Of a stretch of 64,000 nucleotides of DNA, positions 1 to 10,230 are shown one piece after another. A model generated the notes under the pieces. It did no database searches, had not been told where the DNA came from, and saw only the letters and a program-made list of their open reading frames with translations. This DNA is from Corynebacterium timonense (GTDB lineage Bacteria; Actinomycetota; Actinomycetes; Mycobacteriales; Mycobacteriaceae): contig NZ_LT629765.1 of the NCBI RefSeq assembly GCF_900105305.1, forward strand, positions 2,046,001 to 2,110,000. Reading direction: 5' to 3'. Position numbers and translations under genes: made by a program. The number at the start of each line of letters is the position of its first letter. The stretch's first letter is position 1.

Positions 1-1556
<1,556 letters not shown>

Positions 1557-1563
1557 GTCCCCA

Positions 1564-1902
1564 TCAGAGCGGCCCTGCGCGCGCCTGGGCGCTCGCGCGG
1601 CCGAGGCTTACCTCCACCACCACGTCGGGGGCACGCTCCTGGCAGAGCTCCACGCGTGCCCCGTTGAGCTCAGCGGCCTGGCGCGCCGCCTGGCAGGCGT
1701 CCGCGCCCTCGTAGAAGGCCGTCGCCCCCGCCACGGCGGCGAGGTCCGCGGCGGTGCGGGCGCGGTGAGTCGTGGCGACGTGCGCGCCCGCGCCCACCAC
1801 CGCGAGCATGAGGCTAACGACGGCAGCGATGATCCCGACCGACATCACCGTGGCGTAGCCAGCGTCGTCTGCGTAGGCGCGGGGGCCGTGTCCGCGGCGC
1901 AT
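1564..1902 (-). CDS. Rv3654c-like secretion/TadE-family protein
   Basis: A 112-residue protein with one hydrophobic segment near residues 18-42 (YATVMSVGIIAAVVSLMLAV) after a short basic N-terminus, then a region with two cysteines. This matches the Rv3654c family found at the end of actinobacterial Tad-like loci, probably a minor pseudopilin or secreted helper. It is the last gene of the operon; its start overlaps the preceding stop by one base. Function is inferred from position and family. Confidence 0.8.
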   Translation of the reverse strand: MRRGHGPRAYADDAGYATVMSVGIIAAVVSLMLAVVGAGAHVATTHRARTAADLAAVAGATAFYEGADACQAARQAAELNGARVELCQERAPDVVVEVSLGRASAQARAGPL

Positions 1903-2195
1903 CAGCGGAACTCCGTGGGGTAGCGGGCAGTCGCCGACACCTCGAAGAGTGCCGCGGGGACGGTGGCGGTGACGCTCACGACGCCGCCGGATTCCGAGAC
2001 GCTGACGCTGCCCAGCGGCGGGGCGTAGTCGACCCCGATCGCGTGGGCGCGGGCGGCAGCCCCGGCAACGTCCACGGCCCCGATATAGGCGGCGAGCGTC
2101 GCAAGCCCTCCGATCATCGCCGCGGCGACGGTGACGAGGGCCGCTAGGGCCAGCGCCGCCTCGACGGTGACGGATCCGTGGTCGTCGCGAAGCAT
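1902..2195 (-). CDS. TadE-family minor pilin-like protein (Rv3655c-like)
   Basis: A 97-residue protein with a short charged leader (MLRDDHGS) directly followed by VTVEAALALAALVTVAAA, the type IV pilin-like N-terminal helix with its conserved glutamate. TadE-type proteins are minor pilins or membrane anchors of Tad/Flp systems. Its start overlaps the stop of the preceding Flp-like gene by one base, so translation is probably coupled. Confidence 0.82.
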   Translation of the reverse strand: MLRDDHGSVTVEAALALAALVTVAAAMIGGLATLAAYIGAVDVAGAAARAHAIGVDYAPPLGSVSVSESGGVVSVTATVPAALFEVSATARYPTEFR

Positions 2196-2416
2196 TAGCC
2201 CGGCGTGTTGCTCAGGGCGTCGGTGATGACGCCTTCGATAGCGCTCACGACGCCATTGCCGTTGACCACCATGTACAGCACGCCCGCGAGGGCGGCCGCG
2301 GCCAGTGAGCCGAAAGCATACTCAATCGTGCTCATGCCGCGGTCGTTCCTCAGCGTGGCAAGGCGGGTGGTCAGGTGTGCAGCAAGGCGCGTGGAGACGG
2401 TTGTGAAAAGAGACAT
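2195..2416 (-). CDS. DUF4244 Flp-type pilin-like protein (Rv3656c-like)
   Basis: A 73-residue protein: a 27-residue leader with a DRGM end, then the pilin motif STIEYAFGSLAAAALAGVLY and a short C-terminus. The G-M-S-T-I-E-Y arrangement resembles a class IV prepilin cleavage site with the conserved glutamate at +5. It is the likely major Flp pilin of the locus. A strong ribosome-binding site (AAGGAGG, 7 nt before the ATG) marks the start and suggests higher expression than its neighbours. No prepilin peptidase is visible in the window. Confidence 0.83.
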   Translation of the reverse strand: MSLFTTVSTRLAAHLTTRLATLRNDRGMSTIEYAFGSLAAAALAGVLYMVVNGNGVVSAIEGVITDALSNTPG

Positions 2417-2456
2417 GAGAGTCCTCCTTGGGAGTCTGAAAAGTGTCGAGGTGGGG

Positions 2457-3029
2457 TTAGGTGAGCTTCCCCGCCAGCCCGATCACCACGGGCGCGAGCC
2501 CAAGGACGAAGAAGGCTGGGAGGAAGAAGGCGGTCAAGGGAAGGGCGATGAGCACCCCGGCGCGCTCCGCTTTCGCGGTGGCGAGGTCGGAGGCGTCGTC
2601 GCGAAGCCGGGCGGCGATGCGTTCGCAGCCCGCCGCGACGGCGGTGCCGGAGGTGTGCGACAAAACGACGAGGTTGAGCAGCTCCTCCCCGCCGGGGAGG
2701 GCGCGCATCGCGCCCCAGGAGCGCTCCGCGTCAGCCCCGAGCGCGCTCAGCGCGGCGACAGTGCGCCACGCGTCTGCTCCACCCGTGGGCGCGTGACCGG
2801 AGGCGTCCGCAACGGCGGCCGCTGCCGCAGGGACCGTCAGCCCCGCCCTCACGCACGCGGCGAAAAGGTCGAGGTCGGCGGCCATGCGGTGGTGTGTGAC
2901 CTGCGACGGTGGGGACGCGGCGCCCGGCCCGTCGCGCGGCCGCGACGAGGGGGCCACGCGCGCGCCCGGCCGGGGCGGCGCGAGGGCGAGGGCAGCCGCC
3001 ACGAAAAGCGCTGGGAGGAGCAAACTCAT
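2457..3029 (-). CDS. Type II secretion system F family protein, TadC-like (Rv3657c-like)
   Basis: A 190-residue membrane protein starting at MSLLLPALFVAAAL, whose ATG overlaps the TGA of the upstream TadB-like gene (ATGA, 4 bases). A T2SSF-type cytoplasmic region (about residues 50-150, with LFAACVRAGLTVPAAAAAVA) is followed by a C-terminal hydrophobic pair (ALPLTAFFLPAFFVLGLAPV). It is probably an inner-membrane platform subunit of a Tad/Flp assembly machine, paired with the next gene. A longer open frame upstream is out-of-frame overlap and was not used. Confidence 0.85.
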   Translation of the reverse strand: MSLLLPALFVAAALALAPPRPGARVAPSSRPRDGPGAASPPSQVTHHRMAADLDLFAACVRAGLTVPAAAAAVADASGHAPTGGADAWRTVAALSALGADAERSWGAMRALPGGEELLNLVVLSHTSGTAVAAGCERIAARLRDDASDLATAKAERAGVLIALPLTAFFLPAFFVLGLAPVVIGLAGKLT

Positions 3030-3793
3030 CGTGCCGCTCCCTCGATGATGCGGGCACAGGCGAGGTAGCCGGCGCACACGAGGGCGCACCCGGCGATGAG
3101 CAGCACGCCGCCGACCCCGCCATCGACGAGGACGCCGAGCGGGTTCGCCCCCATCGCGGTGCCCATGAGGATGCCCGCGGCGGGCAGCGCCGAGAGAACG
3201 ATCGCCGTGGTCTTCGGCCCCGCCAGCGCGGCCTGAGTGGCCGCGCGGTGGCGCTGCTCGTGGTCGATGCGCTCTCGCGCCCGGGAGAGGAGCTCCCCGA
3301 CCGGCAGGCCGCGGACGGCGGAGATCGCCCACAGGGCCCCGACCTCGCGCAGCTGTGGGGTCTCAGCCGCACCAAGAGCCGTGTCGGGCGCGGCCCCTGA
3401 GCGCGCCGCCGCGGCGGCGCGGCGGATGTCGCGGTGGACGGATTCCGGGGTAGATGAGGGCAGGCGTTGCGCGGCCCGCGCGATGGCGTCCGGTGTCGTC
3501 GCGCCCGCCTTGACGTTGGTGACGAGGTGGCCGAGAAACGCCGCCACGGCCTCCGCGCACGCGCTGTCGTGCGCGCTGCGCCGCCGGCGCGCGAGCGCTC
3601 CCGCCACTGTCGCCGCCACGATTCCGAGGGAGACGACCACGCTGATCCGGTCCACCGCCACCACCCCCAGCAGCGCGGCCGCTCCGAAGGCTGGCGCCCA
3701 TGTGGTCGCTGAGGTCCGCGCGGTGGCTTCGACCCGGCGGGCGGGCCGCGGCGGGGTGGCCGCCGCTACGGCTGCGGCCAGAAGTAACCACAT
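3026..3793 (-). CDS. Type II secretion system F family protein, TadB-like (Rv3658c-like)
   Basis: A 255-residue membrane protein. The ATG at 3793 (MWLLLAAAVAAATP) overlaps the last base of the ATPase stop codon (TGATG), which fixes this start rather than the one six codons upstream. It has an N-terminal hydrophobic segment, a helical T2SSF domain around residues 90-200 and a C-terminal hydrophobic pair (ALPAAGILMGTAMGANPLGV and GVLLIAGCALVCAGYLACA). It should form the membrane platform with the TadC-like protein and be driven by the adjacent ATPase. Confidence 0.86.
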   Translation of the reverse strand: MWLLLAAAVAAATPPRPARRVEATARTSATTWAPAFGAAALLGVVAVDRISVVVSLGIVAATVAGALARRRRSAHDSACAEAVAAFLGHLVTNVKAGATTPDAIARAAQRLPSSTPESVHRDIRRAAAAARSGAAPDTALGAAETPQLREVGALWAISAVRGLPVGELLSRARERIDHEQRHRAATQAALAGPKTTAIVLSALPAAGILMGTAMGANPLGVLVDGGVGGVLLIAGCALVCAGYLACARIIEGAAR

Positions 3794-4902
3794 CACGACG
3801 CGTCCTCCCACACCACGTTCACCGCGACCGGGTTGCCCTCCAGCGCCCCGATCTGGTGCACGCGCCTCGTGCCATCGCGGCGGCGGCGCACCACGACGAC
3901 GTAGTCCACCGCCGCGGCGAGCTGCGCGTGCAACCCCGCGCGGTCAAGGCCTCCCAGCGCCGCCAGCGCCTCCAGACGCGCGGGCACCTCCGCGACGGAA
4001 TTCGCGTGAAGCGTTCCGGCGCCGCCGTCGTGCCCGGTGTTCAGCGCCGCAAGGAGGTCAACGACCTCGGCGCCGCGGATCTCGCCGACCACAATCCGGT
4101 CCGGGCGCATGCGCAGCGCCTGCCGTACGAGGTCGGCGATGGTGATGCGCCCCACCCCCTCGGCGTTGTCGCCGCGGGTTGTCAGGTTCACCACGTGCGG
4201 GTGGTCGGGCACCAACTCCACCGTGTCCTCGATAGCCAGGATGCGTTCTGCGTGGTCCACCTCCGCCAAAAGTGCAGACAGCAGCGTCGTCTTCCCGGCT
4301 CCTGTCCCGCCGACGACGAGGAAGGACTTGCGCTCCCGGACCATGCGGCGCAGGCGCGCCGCGCAATCGGGTCCCATCGAGCCTGCGGCCTCCAGTTGGG
4401 CGAGCGTCGTGGTGCGGCCGCGCAGGACGCGCAGGGAGATGCACGTGCCCACGTGGGCAGTGGGGGCGAGCACGGCGTGGAAGCGCAGCAGAGCCCCGTC
4501 GGGGCGGACGAGGTGGCCGTCGCAGAACGGCTGGGCGTCGTCAAGCCTGCGGCCGCACCCGGCGGCGAGGCGGACGGCGAGGCGGCGGACGTCGGCGTCG
4601 GAGGAGAAGCGAAACTCGTCGAGCTCGAGCCCGTGGCCGCGGTCGACGTAGACGGCGCCCGGGCCGTTGACGCACACGTCCGTGATGTCTCCCCCGCTCA
4701 GCAGGGCCTCGAGGGGGCCTGCCCCGGAGGTGTCGTCGCGCAAGGTGCGCATGACCTCGAGGACGTCGACGTCGCTGATCACGACGGCCTCCTCCCGCAC
4801 GATCGCCGCCAGACGGGCCGGGTCGGGGGCGTGGGGCTCGTCCGCTAGGCGGCGCTGAACCCGCCCGATGACGTCGGGGCTGACCGTGTCTGCGCCGCTC
4901 AC
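3793..4902 (-). CDS. tadA: TadA/CpaF-family secretion ATPase (Rv3659c-like)
   Basis: A 369-residue P-loop ATPase. Walker A is VVGGTGAGKTTLLSAL, followed by an Asp box (ILAIEDTVEL), Walker B and a VGEIRGAEVVDLL stretch, with the family-typical H-x-N motif in GTLHANS. It powers assembly or secretion by the Tad-like apparatus. The GTG start at 4902 overlaps the TGA of ssd by 4 bases (GTGA); this fits operon spacing better than the upstream start that gives 442 residues. The name tadA here means the pilus ATPase, not the tRNA deaminase at 57.7 kb. Confidence 0.9.
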   Translation of the reverse strand: MSGADTVSPDVIGRVQRRLADEPHAPDPARLAAIVREEAVVISDVDVLEVMRTLRDDTSGAGPLEALLSGGDITDVCVNGPGAVYVDRGHGLELDEFRFSSDADVRRLAVRLAAGCGRRLDDAQPFCDGHLVRPDGALLRFHAVLAPTAHVGTCISLRVLRGRTTTLAQLEAAGSMGPDCAARLRRMVRERKSFLVVGGTGAGKTTLLSALLAEVDHAERILAIEDTVELVPDHPHVVNLTTRGDNAEGVGRITIADLVRQALRMRPDRIVVGEIRGAEVVDLLAALNTGHDGGAGTLHANSVAEVPARLEALAALGGLDRAGLHAQLAAAVDYVVVVRRRRDGTRRVHQIGALEGNPVAVNVVWEDAS

Positions 4903-5948
4903 AGCCCTGCCTCCTCGAGAACCGCGCGCGCGGCGGCGGCCAGGGTGCGCGGCAGGCGCTGCGGCAGGCCCTCGACCTCCACGGCCCGTGGCAAGCGCGG
5001 CGCGTGCTGGATTTGCGCGATGACCTCCGCGCGGGCGATCCGTGCTATCTCTCCGCTCTCCAGCGACGACCACCCGCGATGGCGTACGACGAGGGCGGCC
5101 GGGGTGCTCGCCGCGGAGCACTCGGCCACGATTCGGGCGGCCGCCGCGGCGCCGCGCACCTCAGCTGGCGTGAGCACGACCGCGAGGTCGCAGCGGGCCG
5201 GCATGAGGCGCACCGGGGAGTCCACCACCGTCAGACCTGCTCCAGAGGTGGCGGCGACGAGCCGCTCGATCTCGTGTTTGTCTGCGCCGGAGGGGTCGTT
5301 GATGGTGGTGCGGGCGTGGGTCAGCACCGCGATCCCGTCGCGGGTGGAGGGCAGGGCGCGGCGGACGTCGGCGCGGTTGACGCTGCCGTCGCCGAGGACG
5401 ATTTCTCCCCAGCGCGCGCCGATCTCCTCCTCGATTCCGAGCAGGAGGTCGAGGCCACCGGAGTAGCGGTGGGCGTCGACAAGCATGGGCTCAAGCTCCC
5501 TCGGCGCGGCGCGGCAGATGGCGGCCCCGAGGGTCGACGCCCCGACGCCCCCGGCCGCCCCGAGAACGGCGATCACCGCCTCCCGGCCGTGCGGGGAAGG
5601 CGCCGCCGTACGCAGCGCACCCACCGCGCGCAGCAGGTCACCGGCTTGGGCGGGGACGACGAAGGCGCCCTCGACTCCCGGGGACGCGGCGTGCTGCGCG
5701 GCGATCGTTTCCACGTCGGAGCCGAGGAGAAACACGCCTGGGCGCGGGGGGAGGGTCTGCAACGCGGCGGAGTGCGCGGCGTCAAGGAAGACGGCGTGCG
5801 CTCGGGCGTAGTGGCGGCGTAGCGCGTCGGGCCCGTCGGCGTCGATGACGGGGCGCCCGGTGGCGGCCGCGATGTGGACGGCCTCGGGGTGGACGAGCGG
5901 GTCGTCGATGGCGATGAGCAGCGGCTCGGTCGGCGTGGTGTGGGGCAT
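4899..5948 (-). CDS. ssd: Septum site-determining protein Ssd / CpaE-like MinD-family ATPase (Rv3660c-like)
   Basis: A 349-residue protein starting at MPHTTPTEPLLIAIDD. An N-terminal receiver-like region (about 1-120) is followed by a MinD/ParA-type ATPase domain with a deviant Walker A (VLGAAGGVGASTLGAA) and a later switch region (MLVDAHRYSGGLDLLL). In M. tuberculosis the orthologue affects septum formation; CpaE-type proteins localise Tad pilus machinery. It is the first gene of the minus-strand operon and is divergent from the HAD gene. The final Walker lysine is replaced by serine (G-A-S-T), although MinD-like proteins usually have GKGG-x-GKST. Confidence 0.85.
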   Translation of the reverse strand: MPHTTPTEPLLIAIDDPLVHPEAVHIAAATGRPVIDADGPDALRRHYARAHAVFLDAAHSAALQTLPPRPGVFLLGSDVETIAAQHAASPGVEGAFVVPAQAGDLLRAVGALRTAAPSPHGREAVIAVLGAAGGVGASTLGAAICRAAPRELEPMLVDAHRYSGGLDLLLGIEEEIGARWGEIVLGDGSVNRADVRRALPSTRDGIAVLTHARTTINDPSGADKHEIERLVAATSGAGLTVVDSPVRLMPARCDLAVVLTPAEVRGAAAAARIVAECSAASTPAALVVRHRGWSSLESGEIARIARAEVIAQIQHAPRLPRAVEVEGLPQRLPRTLAAAARAVLEEAGL

Positions 5949-6079
5949 GCACTCACCATCCACCAGCCGCGCTACCTCGGGCAACGGAGGGCGCCGGCGC
6001 CTGTGGATAACCCCGTTTTTTAGTGACGCGTCACGCCCGTTCTGTGGATAACTCCTCCACTGGAGGGCGCGCATAAGGG

Positions 6080-6147
6080 ACGGCCCGCGCCTCGGGGGGG
6101 TGTGCGCGGGCCGTCAGTAACCCGGCCTCGGGGGGGGTGGGCCGGGG
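6080..6147. repeat. Twin GC hairpins with G-run loops between ssd and the HAD gene
   Basis: Two adjacent perfect inverted repeats. The first has an 11-bp stem (ACGGCCCGCGC at 6080-6090 with its complement at 6104-6114). The second has a 7-bp stem (CCCGGCC at 6121-6127 with GGCCGGG at 6140-6146). Both loops contain CTCGGGGGGG-type sequence. They occupy the 408-bp gap between two divergent genes, about 210 bases upstream of the HAD start. I see no gene in this gap. Neither hairpin has a following T-run, so ordinary intrinsic termination is not indicated. Confidence 0.7.
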
Positions 6148-6343
6148 CAGGCCACACTGTATATCGGGGCCGTGCAGAAGCAATTATTACACATCGGCCG
6201 ACGGAGAAGCAATACGCGTGGGCGCGTTTTGCGAACATTTTTTCTATTTGTTTCAGTTCGCAGGGCGCGCTCCACGCGACTCGACACGTCACAGGAGCCT
6301 CATCCGTACCACAACGGGCCTTTTGTTCCACGGCGGCGCGGTC

Positions 6344-6349
6344 TAAGCT
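6344..6349 (+). promoter_or_regulatory. -10 hexamer TAAGCT of the HAD gene (leaderless)
   Basis: TAAGCT lies exactly 7 nt before the ATG at 6357. It fits the corynebacterial TANNNT consensus and predicts transcription starting at or next to the A of the start codon. Confidence 0.6.
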
Positions 6350-6356
6350 ACTGGGT

Positions 6357-7241
6357 ATGAACCCACGCGAGGCAGCCGATCAGACGCATCAGGCCGGTCA
6401 GGCTGGGTCCACGCGCGCCCCGTCCACGCGCGCCCCGCGCCCGACGGCAGCGTTCTTCGACCTAGACAAGACGATCATCGCCACCTCCTCCGCGTACGCC
6501 TTTGGCCGCGAGTTCGTCAACAACGGCCTGATCAGCAGACAGGAAGCGCTCGAGCTCTCCCTCGCCAAGGCCTCCTACATGCTCGCCGGGCATACGAGCG
6601 AGCAGATGGACTCCGCCCGCGACTCCCTCACCCAGATGGTGACGGGGTGGTCGGTCGACGAGATCCGACGCATCACCACCGAAACCATGCACACGGTGGT
6701 CACCCCCGCCATCTACGCGGAGGCACGCGACCTCATCGAACAGCACCGCGACGCAGGCCGCGACGTGATCATCATTTCCGCCTCCGCCTCGTTCCTCGTG
6801 GAGCCGATCGCCCGCGAGCTCGGCATCGACCACGTCGTGGCCACCGAGTTGGAGGTCGAGGACGGCAAGCTCACCGGCTCCATCACCCGCTACCTCAAGG
6901 GCGGGGCCAAGGCCGACGCCGTCACCGGGTACGCCGCGGCTCACGGCTACGACTTGGCGCGCAGCTACGCCTACTCCGACTCCGCCACGGACATCCCCAT
7001 GCTGGCCACGGTCGGCCACCCCGTCGCCGTCAACCCCGACCGGGCGCTGCGCAAACATGCCCTCGCGCACGGGTGGCAGGTGCTCACCTTCAAAAACCCC
7101 GTCCCCCTCATCCAGTTGCCCAACGCCCGCGAGGTGGGCATCGGTGCCGGCGTCGTCGCCGGCGTGACCGCGCTCAGCGTCGCGGCGTACTGGCTTACAC
7201 AGCGGATTTTCAAGGACCCGAAGGGGCGCCACAGCGCGTAA
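6357..7241 (+). CDS. HAD-IB family hydrolase (SerB-like phosphatase, Rv3661-like)
   Basis: A 294-residue protein with HAD motif I AFFDLDKTII near residue 36, motif II serine region (VIIISASASFLVEPIA), and motif III/IV region with YAYSDSATDIPML. A C-terminal hydrophobic segment (GIGAGVVAGVTALSVAAYWL) near residues 262-283 suggests membrane anchoring. The family includes phosphoserine and lysophosphatidate phosphatases; the substrate cannot be read from sequence. The start at 6357 is chosen because TAAGCT lies 7 nt upstream; a longer frame back to 6102 runs through the hairpin region and is unlikely to be coding. Confidence 0.85.
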   Translation: MNPREAADQTHQAGQAGSTRAPSTRAPRPTAAFFDLDKTIIATSSAYAFGREFVNNGLISRQEALELSLAKASYMLAGHTSEQMDSARDSLTQMVTGWSVDEIRRITTETMHTVVTPAIYAEARDLIEQHRDAGRDVIIISASASFLVEPIARELGIDHVVATELEVEDGKLTGSITRYLKGGAKADAVTGYAAAHGYDLARSYAYSDSATDIPMLATVGHPVAVNPDRALRKHALAHGWQVLTFKNPVPLIQLPNAREVGIGAGVVAGVTALSVAAYWLTQRIFKDPKGRHSA

Positions 7242-7399
7242 CAATAAACATCCGCGCACATGTCGGGTAATTCTCTAGGATTGATCGTGGTGTGATCGTG
7301 TCGCGCCACCAATCCGTGCACGGTGTTACAGTTGAGGCTGTCAATCGCGAGGGTGCGGTATGCCACAACCCCACGCCCCGAGAAAGGTACTTGGAGAAG

Positions 7400-7996
7400 A
7401 TGAGCAACAAAGGTCTTTACACTGACGGTTCCACCGCGGTCACAGGGAAGGTGGAGTCCATCCCGCTGCGCGACACCGGCGTTACTACCCCCGGCCAGGA
7501 CTCCTTGGGCACCTTGGTGTCCAACGCGGCCGAGCAGGTCTCTACCCTCGTGCGCAACGAAATTGAGCTGGCCAAGACCGAGGTGATCGGCGAGGTCAAG
7601 AAGGGCGCCGTTGGCGGCGGCCTCTTCGCTGGCGCGGGCGTGGTCGCCCTCTACTCCAGCTTCTTTTTCTTCTTCTTCCTCGCCGCCCTGCTGGCGATCT
7701 GGCTGCCGTGGTGGGCCGCGTTTCTCATCGTCTTCCTGGTTATGATCGCCGTCGCCGGCATCCTGGCGTTCGTGGGGGTCAAGAAGTTCAAGGCCATCCG
7801 GTCCCCGGAGAGGACCATCTCCTCGGTGAACGAGTGGAAGAACCTGGTCCCGGGGAAGGCACAGGAGAGCCTCGCGCGCAAGGAGGACTCGAGCGCGCTG
7901 TACACCAACGCTGCGGGCCGCCCCGCGGCGTCCGATAAGGCCACCGAGGCGCGCCTGCGTGACGGCCGCGGCTCCACCTCTGTTGACGTCGACTAG
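7400..7996 (+). CDS. Phage holin family / holin superfamily III membrane protein (Rv3669-like)
   Basis: A 198-residue protein: an amphipathic N-terminal region with VRNEIELAKTEVIGEVKKG (about residues 52-70), two transmembrane helices (the first holding a run of phenylalanines, SSFFFFFFLAALLAIWLPWW), and a hydrophilic tail. This is the Actinobacterial Holin-X/YqjD-like pattern; such chromosomal proteins are not lysis holins and have no settled role. The start at MSNKGLYTDG has GGAGAAG immediately upstream. The next gene is the alpha/beta hydrolase, as in mycobacteria. Confidence 0.82.
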   Translation: MSNKGLYTDGSTAVTGKVESIPLRDTGVTTPGQDSLGTLVSNAAEQVSTLVRNEIELAKTEVIGEVKKGAVGGGLFAGAGVVALYSSFFFFFFLAALLAIWLPWWAAFLIVFLVMIAVAGILAFVGVKKFKAIRSPERTISSVNEWKNLVPGKAQESLARKEDSSALYTNAAGRPAASDKATEARLRDGRGSTSVDVD

Positions 7997-8087
7997 CCCC
8001 CTCTTTTCCGTTGCCCGCGCTCCCTCCCGGCGCGGGCGTTTTCTTCGGTTGACGCGCGCCACCCCTGGAGAACCGAAAGGAGCGCCC

Positions 8088-8990
8088 ATGCCGGGCAGGG
8101 AGTACTCCCCCAGCGTTGTTGAGCTCGATGGGCCATTTTCCCACGAGTACCTGCATACCCGCGGGCTTCGGCTCCACGCCGTGACGGCAGGGGATCCCGC
8201 CGACCCGCTCGTGCTCCTCCTCCACGGGGCCTTCGGCGGGTGGTTCGACTACGCCGAGGCCATCGCGCCCCTCGCCGCGCGCGGCTTCCACGTCGCCGCC
8301 CTCGATATGCGCGGCTACGGCATGTCGGATAAGCCGATCCATCGCGGCGGCAACGATATGCTGCTCGCCTGCGGCGATGTCAAGGGCGCCGTCGCCGCCC
8401 TGGGGCACCGCGACTGCATCCTCGTCGGCGCCGACACGGGCGGCTCTGTGGCGTGGGCCTGCGCGGCGGCCTACCCCGAGCTTGTCGCGGGGCTCGTCTC
8501 CATCTCCGCCGCCCACCCGGCCGACATGCGCGCCGCGATGCGCAGCCACCCGTGGGATTTTCTGCCGCTGATCACCCGCCTTGTTATGCGCCACCCCCCG
8601 CACTCGGACGCGGTGCGCGCCCGGGTGTACCGCCGCGCCCTCATCTTCGATACCGACCCCGCGTTCCACCGCTCGCCTCGGTTCCAGGACACGTTGGACC
8701 TTCGTCTGCGCGCCGCCGGGATCGCCAACTCCCGCTCCTACGCCCGCGCGACCTCTTTTTTTTTGGTGCACCGCGCGCCCGGCGGGGAGGTGTCAGCCCC
8801 AACCCTGCTGCTGCACCCGCCGCTTCGCCTGTGGGGCCCGCTGGTGGAGCGCCAGCGCCGCCGCCTGCGCGGCCCCGTCACCGTCGATGCGGTGGAGGGC
8901 ACGAAGAACCTCCCGCACATCGAGGACCCCGTCGCCTTCGCGGACACCATCGCCCGCTTTGCGACGCCCCAGCCGCGCCCCGCCCCCTAG
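8088..8990 (+). CDS. Alpha/beta hydrolase (epoxide hydrolase EphE-like, Rv3670-like)
   Basis: A 300-residue alpha/beta hydrolase. It shows the oxyanion motif HGAFGGW (about residue 46), the DMRGYGMSD segment, a nucleophile elbow GADTGGS with Asp as nucleophile as in epoxide hydrolases and dehalogenases, and a C-terminal NLPHIEDP segment with the catalytic His. The ATG at 8088 has GAAAGGAG 7 nt upstream. The stop overlaps the convergent MarP gene by 4 bases. The exact substrate is unknown. Confidence 0.84.
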   Translation: MPGREYSPSVVELDGPFSHEYLHTRGLRLHAVTAGDPADPLVLLLHGAFGGWFDYAEAIAPLAARGFHVAALDMRGYGMSDKPIHRGGNDMLLACGDVKGAVAALGHRDCILVGADTGGSVAWACAAAYPELVAGLVSISAAHPADMRAAMRSHPWDFLPLITRLVMRHPPHSDAVRARVYRRALIFDTDPAFHRSPRFQDTLDLRLRAAGIANSRSYARATSFFLVHRAPGGEVSAPTLLLHPPLRLWGPLVERQRRRLRGPVTVDAVEGTKNLPHIEDPVAFADTIARFATPQPRPAP

Positions 8991-10177
8991 CGGGTTACGC
9001 ACATCCCGGTGTCCACCGCCATCCCCAAGGCGCGCACGTCGCCGACCTTGTCCACGACCTGGCGCGCCGTGAGCGCGTAGCCCGTCTCCGAGGCGTCGGC
9101 AGACGCCCCGAAGACCACGCCGGCGACCTCCCCTCCCGTGGTGAGCACCGGCCCGCCGGAGTTGCCCTGCCGGATGCTGCCGCGCAGCGTGTAGGCCTCG
9201 CGTTCCACGCGGCCAATGGCGTAGATGTCCGGGCCCGCGATGGTGAGAGTGCCCCGGATGCGGGCCGGCGCCGCTTCGAAGGGCCCGGAGCGGGGAAAGC
9301 CCATGACCACGGCGTCCTCGCCGCGCGCGAGCTCGTCGGTGGCGATGGGCAGGGCGTCGAGGCCGAGCCCGGGCGAGTGCAGCACGGCGATGTCGGCGCC
9401 TGGGTCGTAGAAGACGACGGTCGCCTCCTTCACGCCGAGGACGGTGTCGAGCTCGACGCTGTTCGTGCCGGCGACGACGTGCGCGTTGGTGATCACGTAG
9501 TCCGGCGCTGCGACGAAACCGGAGCCCATCAGCTGGCGCCCGCACGCCTCCGCGTCGCCGATGACGTGGATGACGCTGGGGCGCACGCGCTCGACCATCG
9601 CCGGGTCGACGGCGGCGGGGTCGGGAGCAGGGACGGGCGCGCCGGTGGTGGCGAACGGGGAGACGAGGGGTGGCAGGCCGGAGTCGTCGAGAAGCGCGGC
9701 GAAGCGCGCGGGGAGGTTCTCCGCGCCTGGGGGCACCACCCTGTCGATGAGGGCGAGCACACGCGATTCGCGCACGCCCGCGCCGAGCGGGCCGGGTAGC
9801 ACGGTGGCGAGGGGGAGGGAGACGAACCACAGCACCAGGCTGAACGCGAGGGCCTGGAAGAGGGCGCCGACCACGGAGTCGAGCGTCTGCGTCGTCTTGA
9901 AGCGGGCCCGGTCGCGCACCTGGGCTCCCGCGACGCCGCCGACGGCGCTGCCCAGCCCGGCGAAGAAGACGATGACGGCGATGAGGAGGAGGACGCGGAG
10001 GAATTGGGTGTCGGCAAGCCTGACGATGTAGGGCGCGAGCGCGAGGCCGATCACGAGGCCGGCCGCGATGCCCAGCACCGACAGCACGGCGGAGCTGGCG
10101 CCGCGGCGCCAGCCGCTGACGAACGCGGAGAGGATGATGACGACGATGACCACGTCAACGACGATCTGGGCAGTCAC
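8987..10177 (-). CDS. marP: MarP-family acid-resistance periplasmic serine protease (CvpA domain + trypsin-like)
   Basis: A 396-residue protein. Residues 1-150 contain about four transmembrane helices of the CvpA type (IVVDVVIVVIILSAFVSGWR first). The extracytoplasmic chymotrypsin-fold domain has the full triad: His233 in TNAHVVAG, Asp262 in GADIAVLHS and Ser340 in RQGNSGGPVL. Cys212 and Cys393 match the pair that forms a regulatory disulfide in mycobacterial MarP, which protects the cell from acid and oxidative stress. The start is GTG at 10177 with AAGGAG upstream. It probably precedes the Nudix/thioredoxin/nth group only by position; all lie on the minus strand. Confidence 0.9.
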   Translation of the reverse strand: MTAQIVVDVVIVVIILSAFVSGWRRGASSAVLSVLGIAAGLVIGLALAPYIVRLADTQFLRVLLLIAVIVFFAGLGSAVGGVAGAQVRDRARFKTTQTLDSVVGALFQALAFSLVLWFVSLPLATVLPGPLGAGVRESRVLALIDRVVPPGAENLPARFAALLDDSGLPPLVSPFATTGAPVPAPDPAAVDPAMVERVRPSVIHVIGDAEACGRQLMGSGFVAAPDYVITNAHVVAGTNSVELDTVLGVKEATVVFYDPGADIAVLHSPGLGLDALPIATDELARGEDAVVMGFPRSGPFEAAPARIRGTLTIAGPDIYAIGRVEREAYTLRGSIRQGNSGGPVLTTGGEVAGVVFGASADASETGYALTARQVVDKVGDVRALGMAVDTGMCVTR

Positions 10178-10230
10178 GCGTCAGCAACTCCTTGGCAGGC
10201 TACATGGGCCTTTCACCTTACTCCCCCGGC

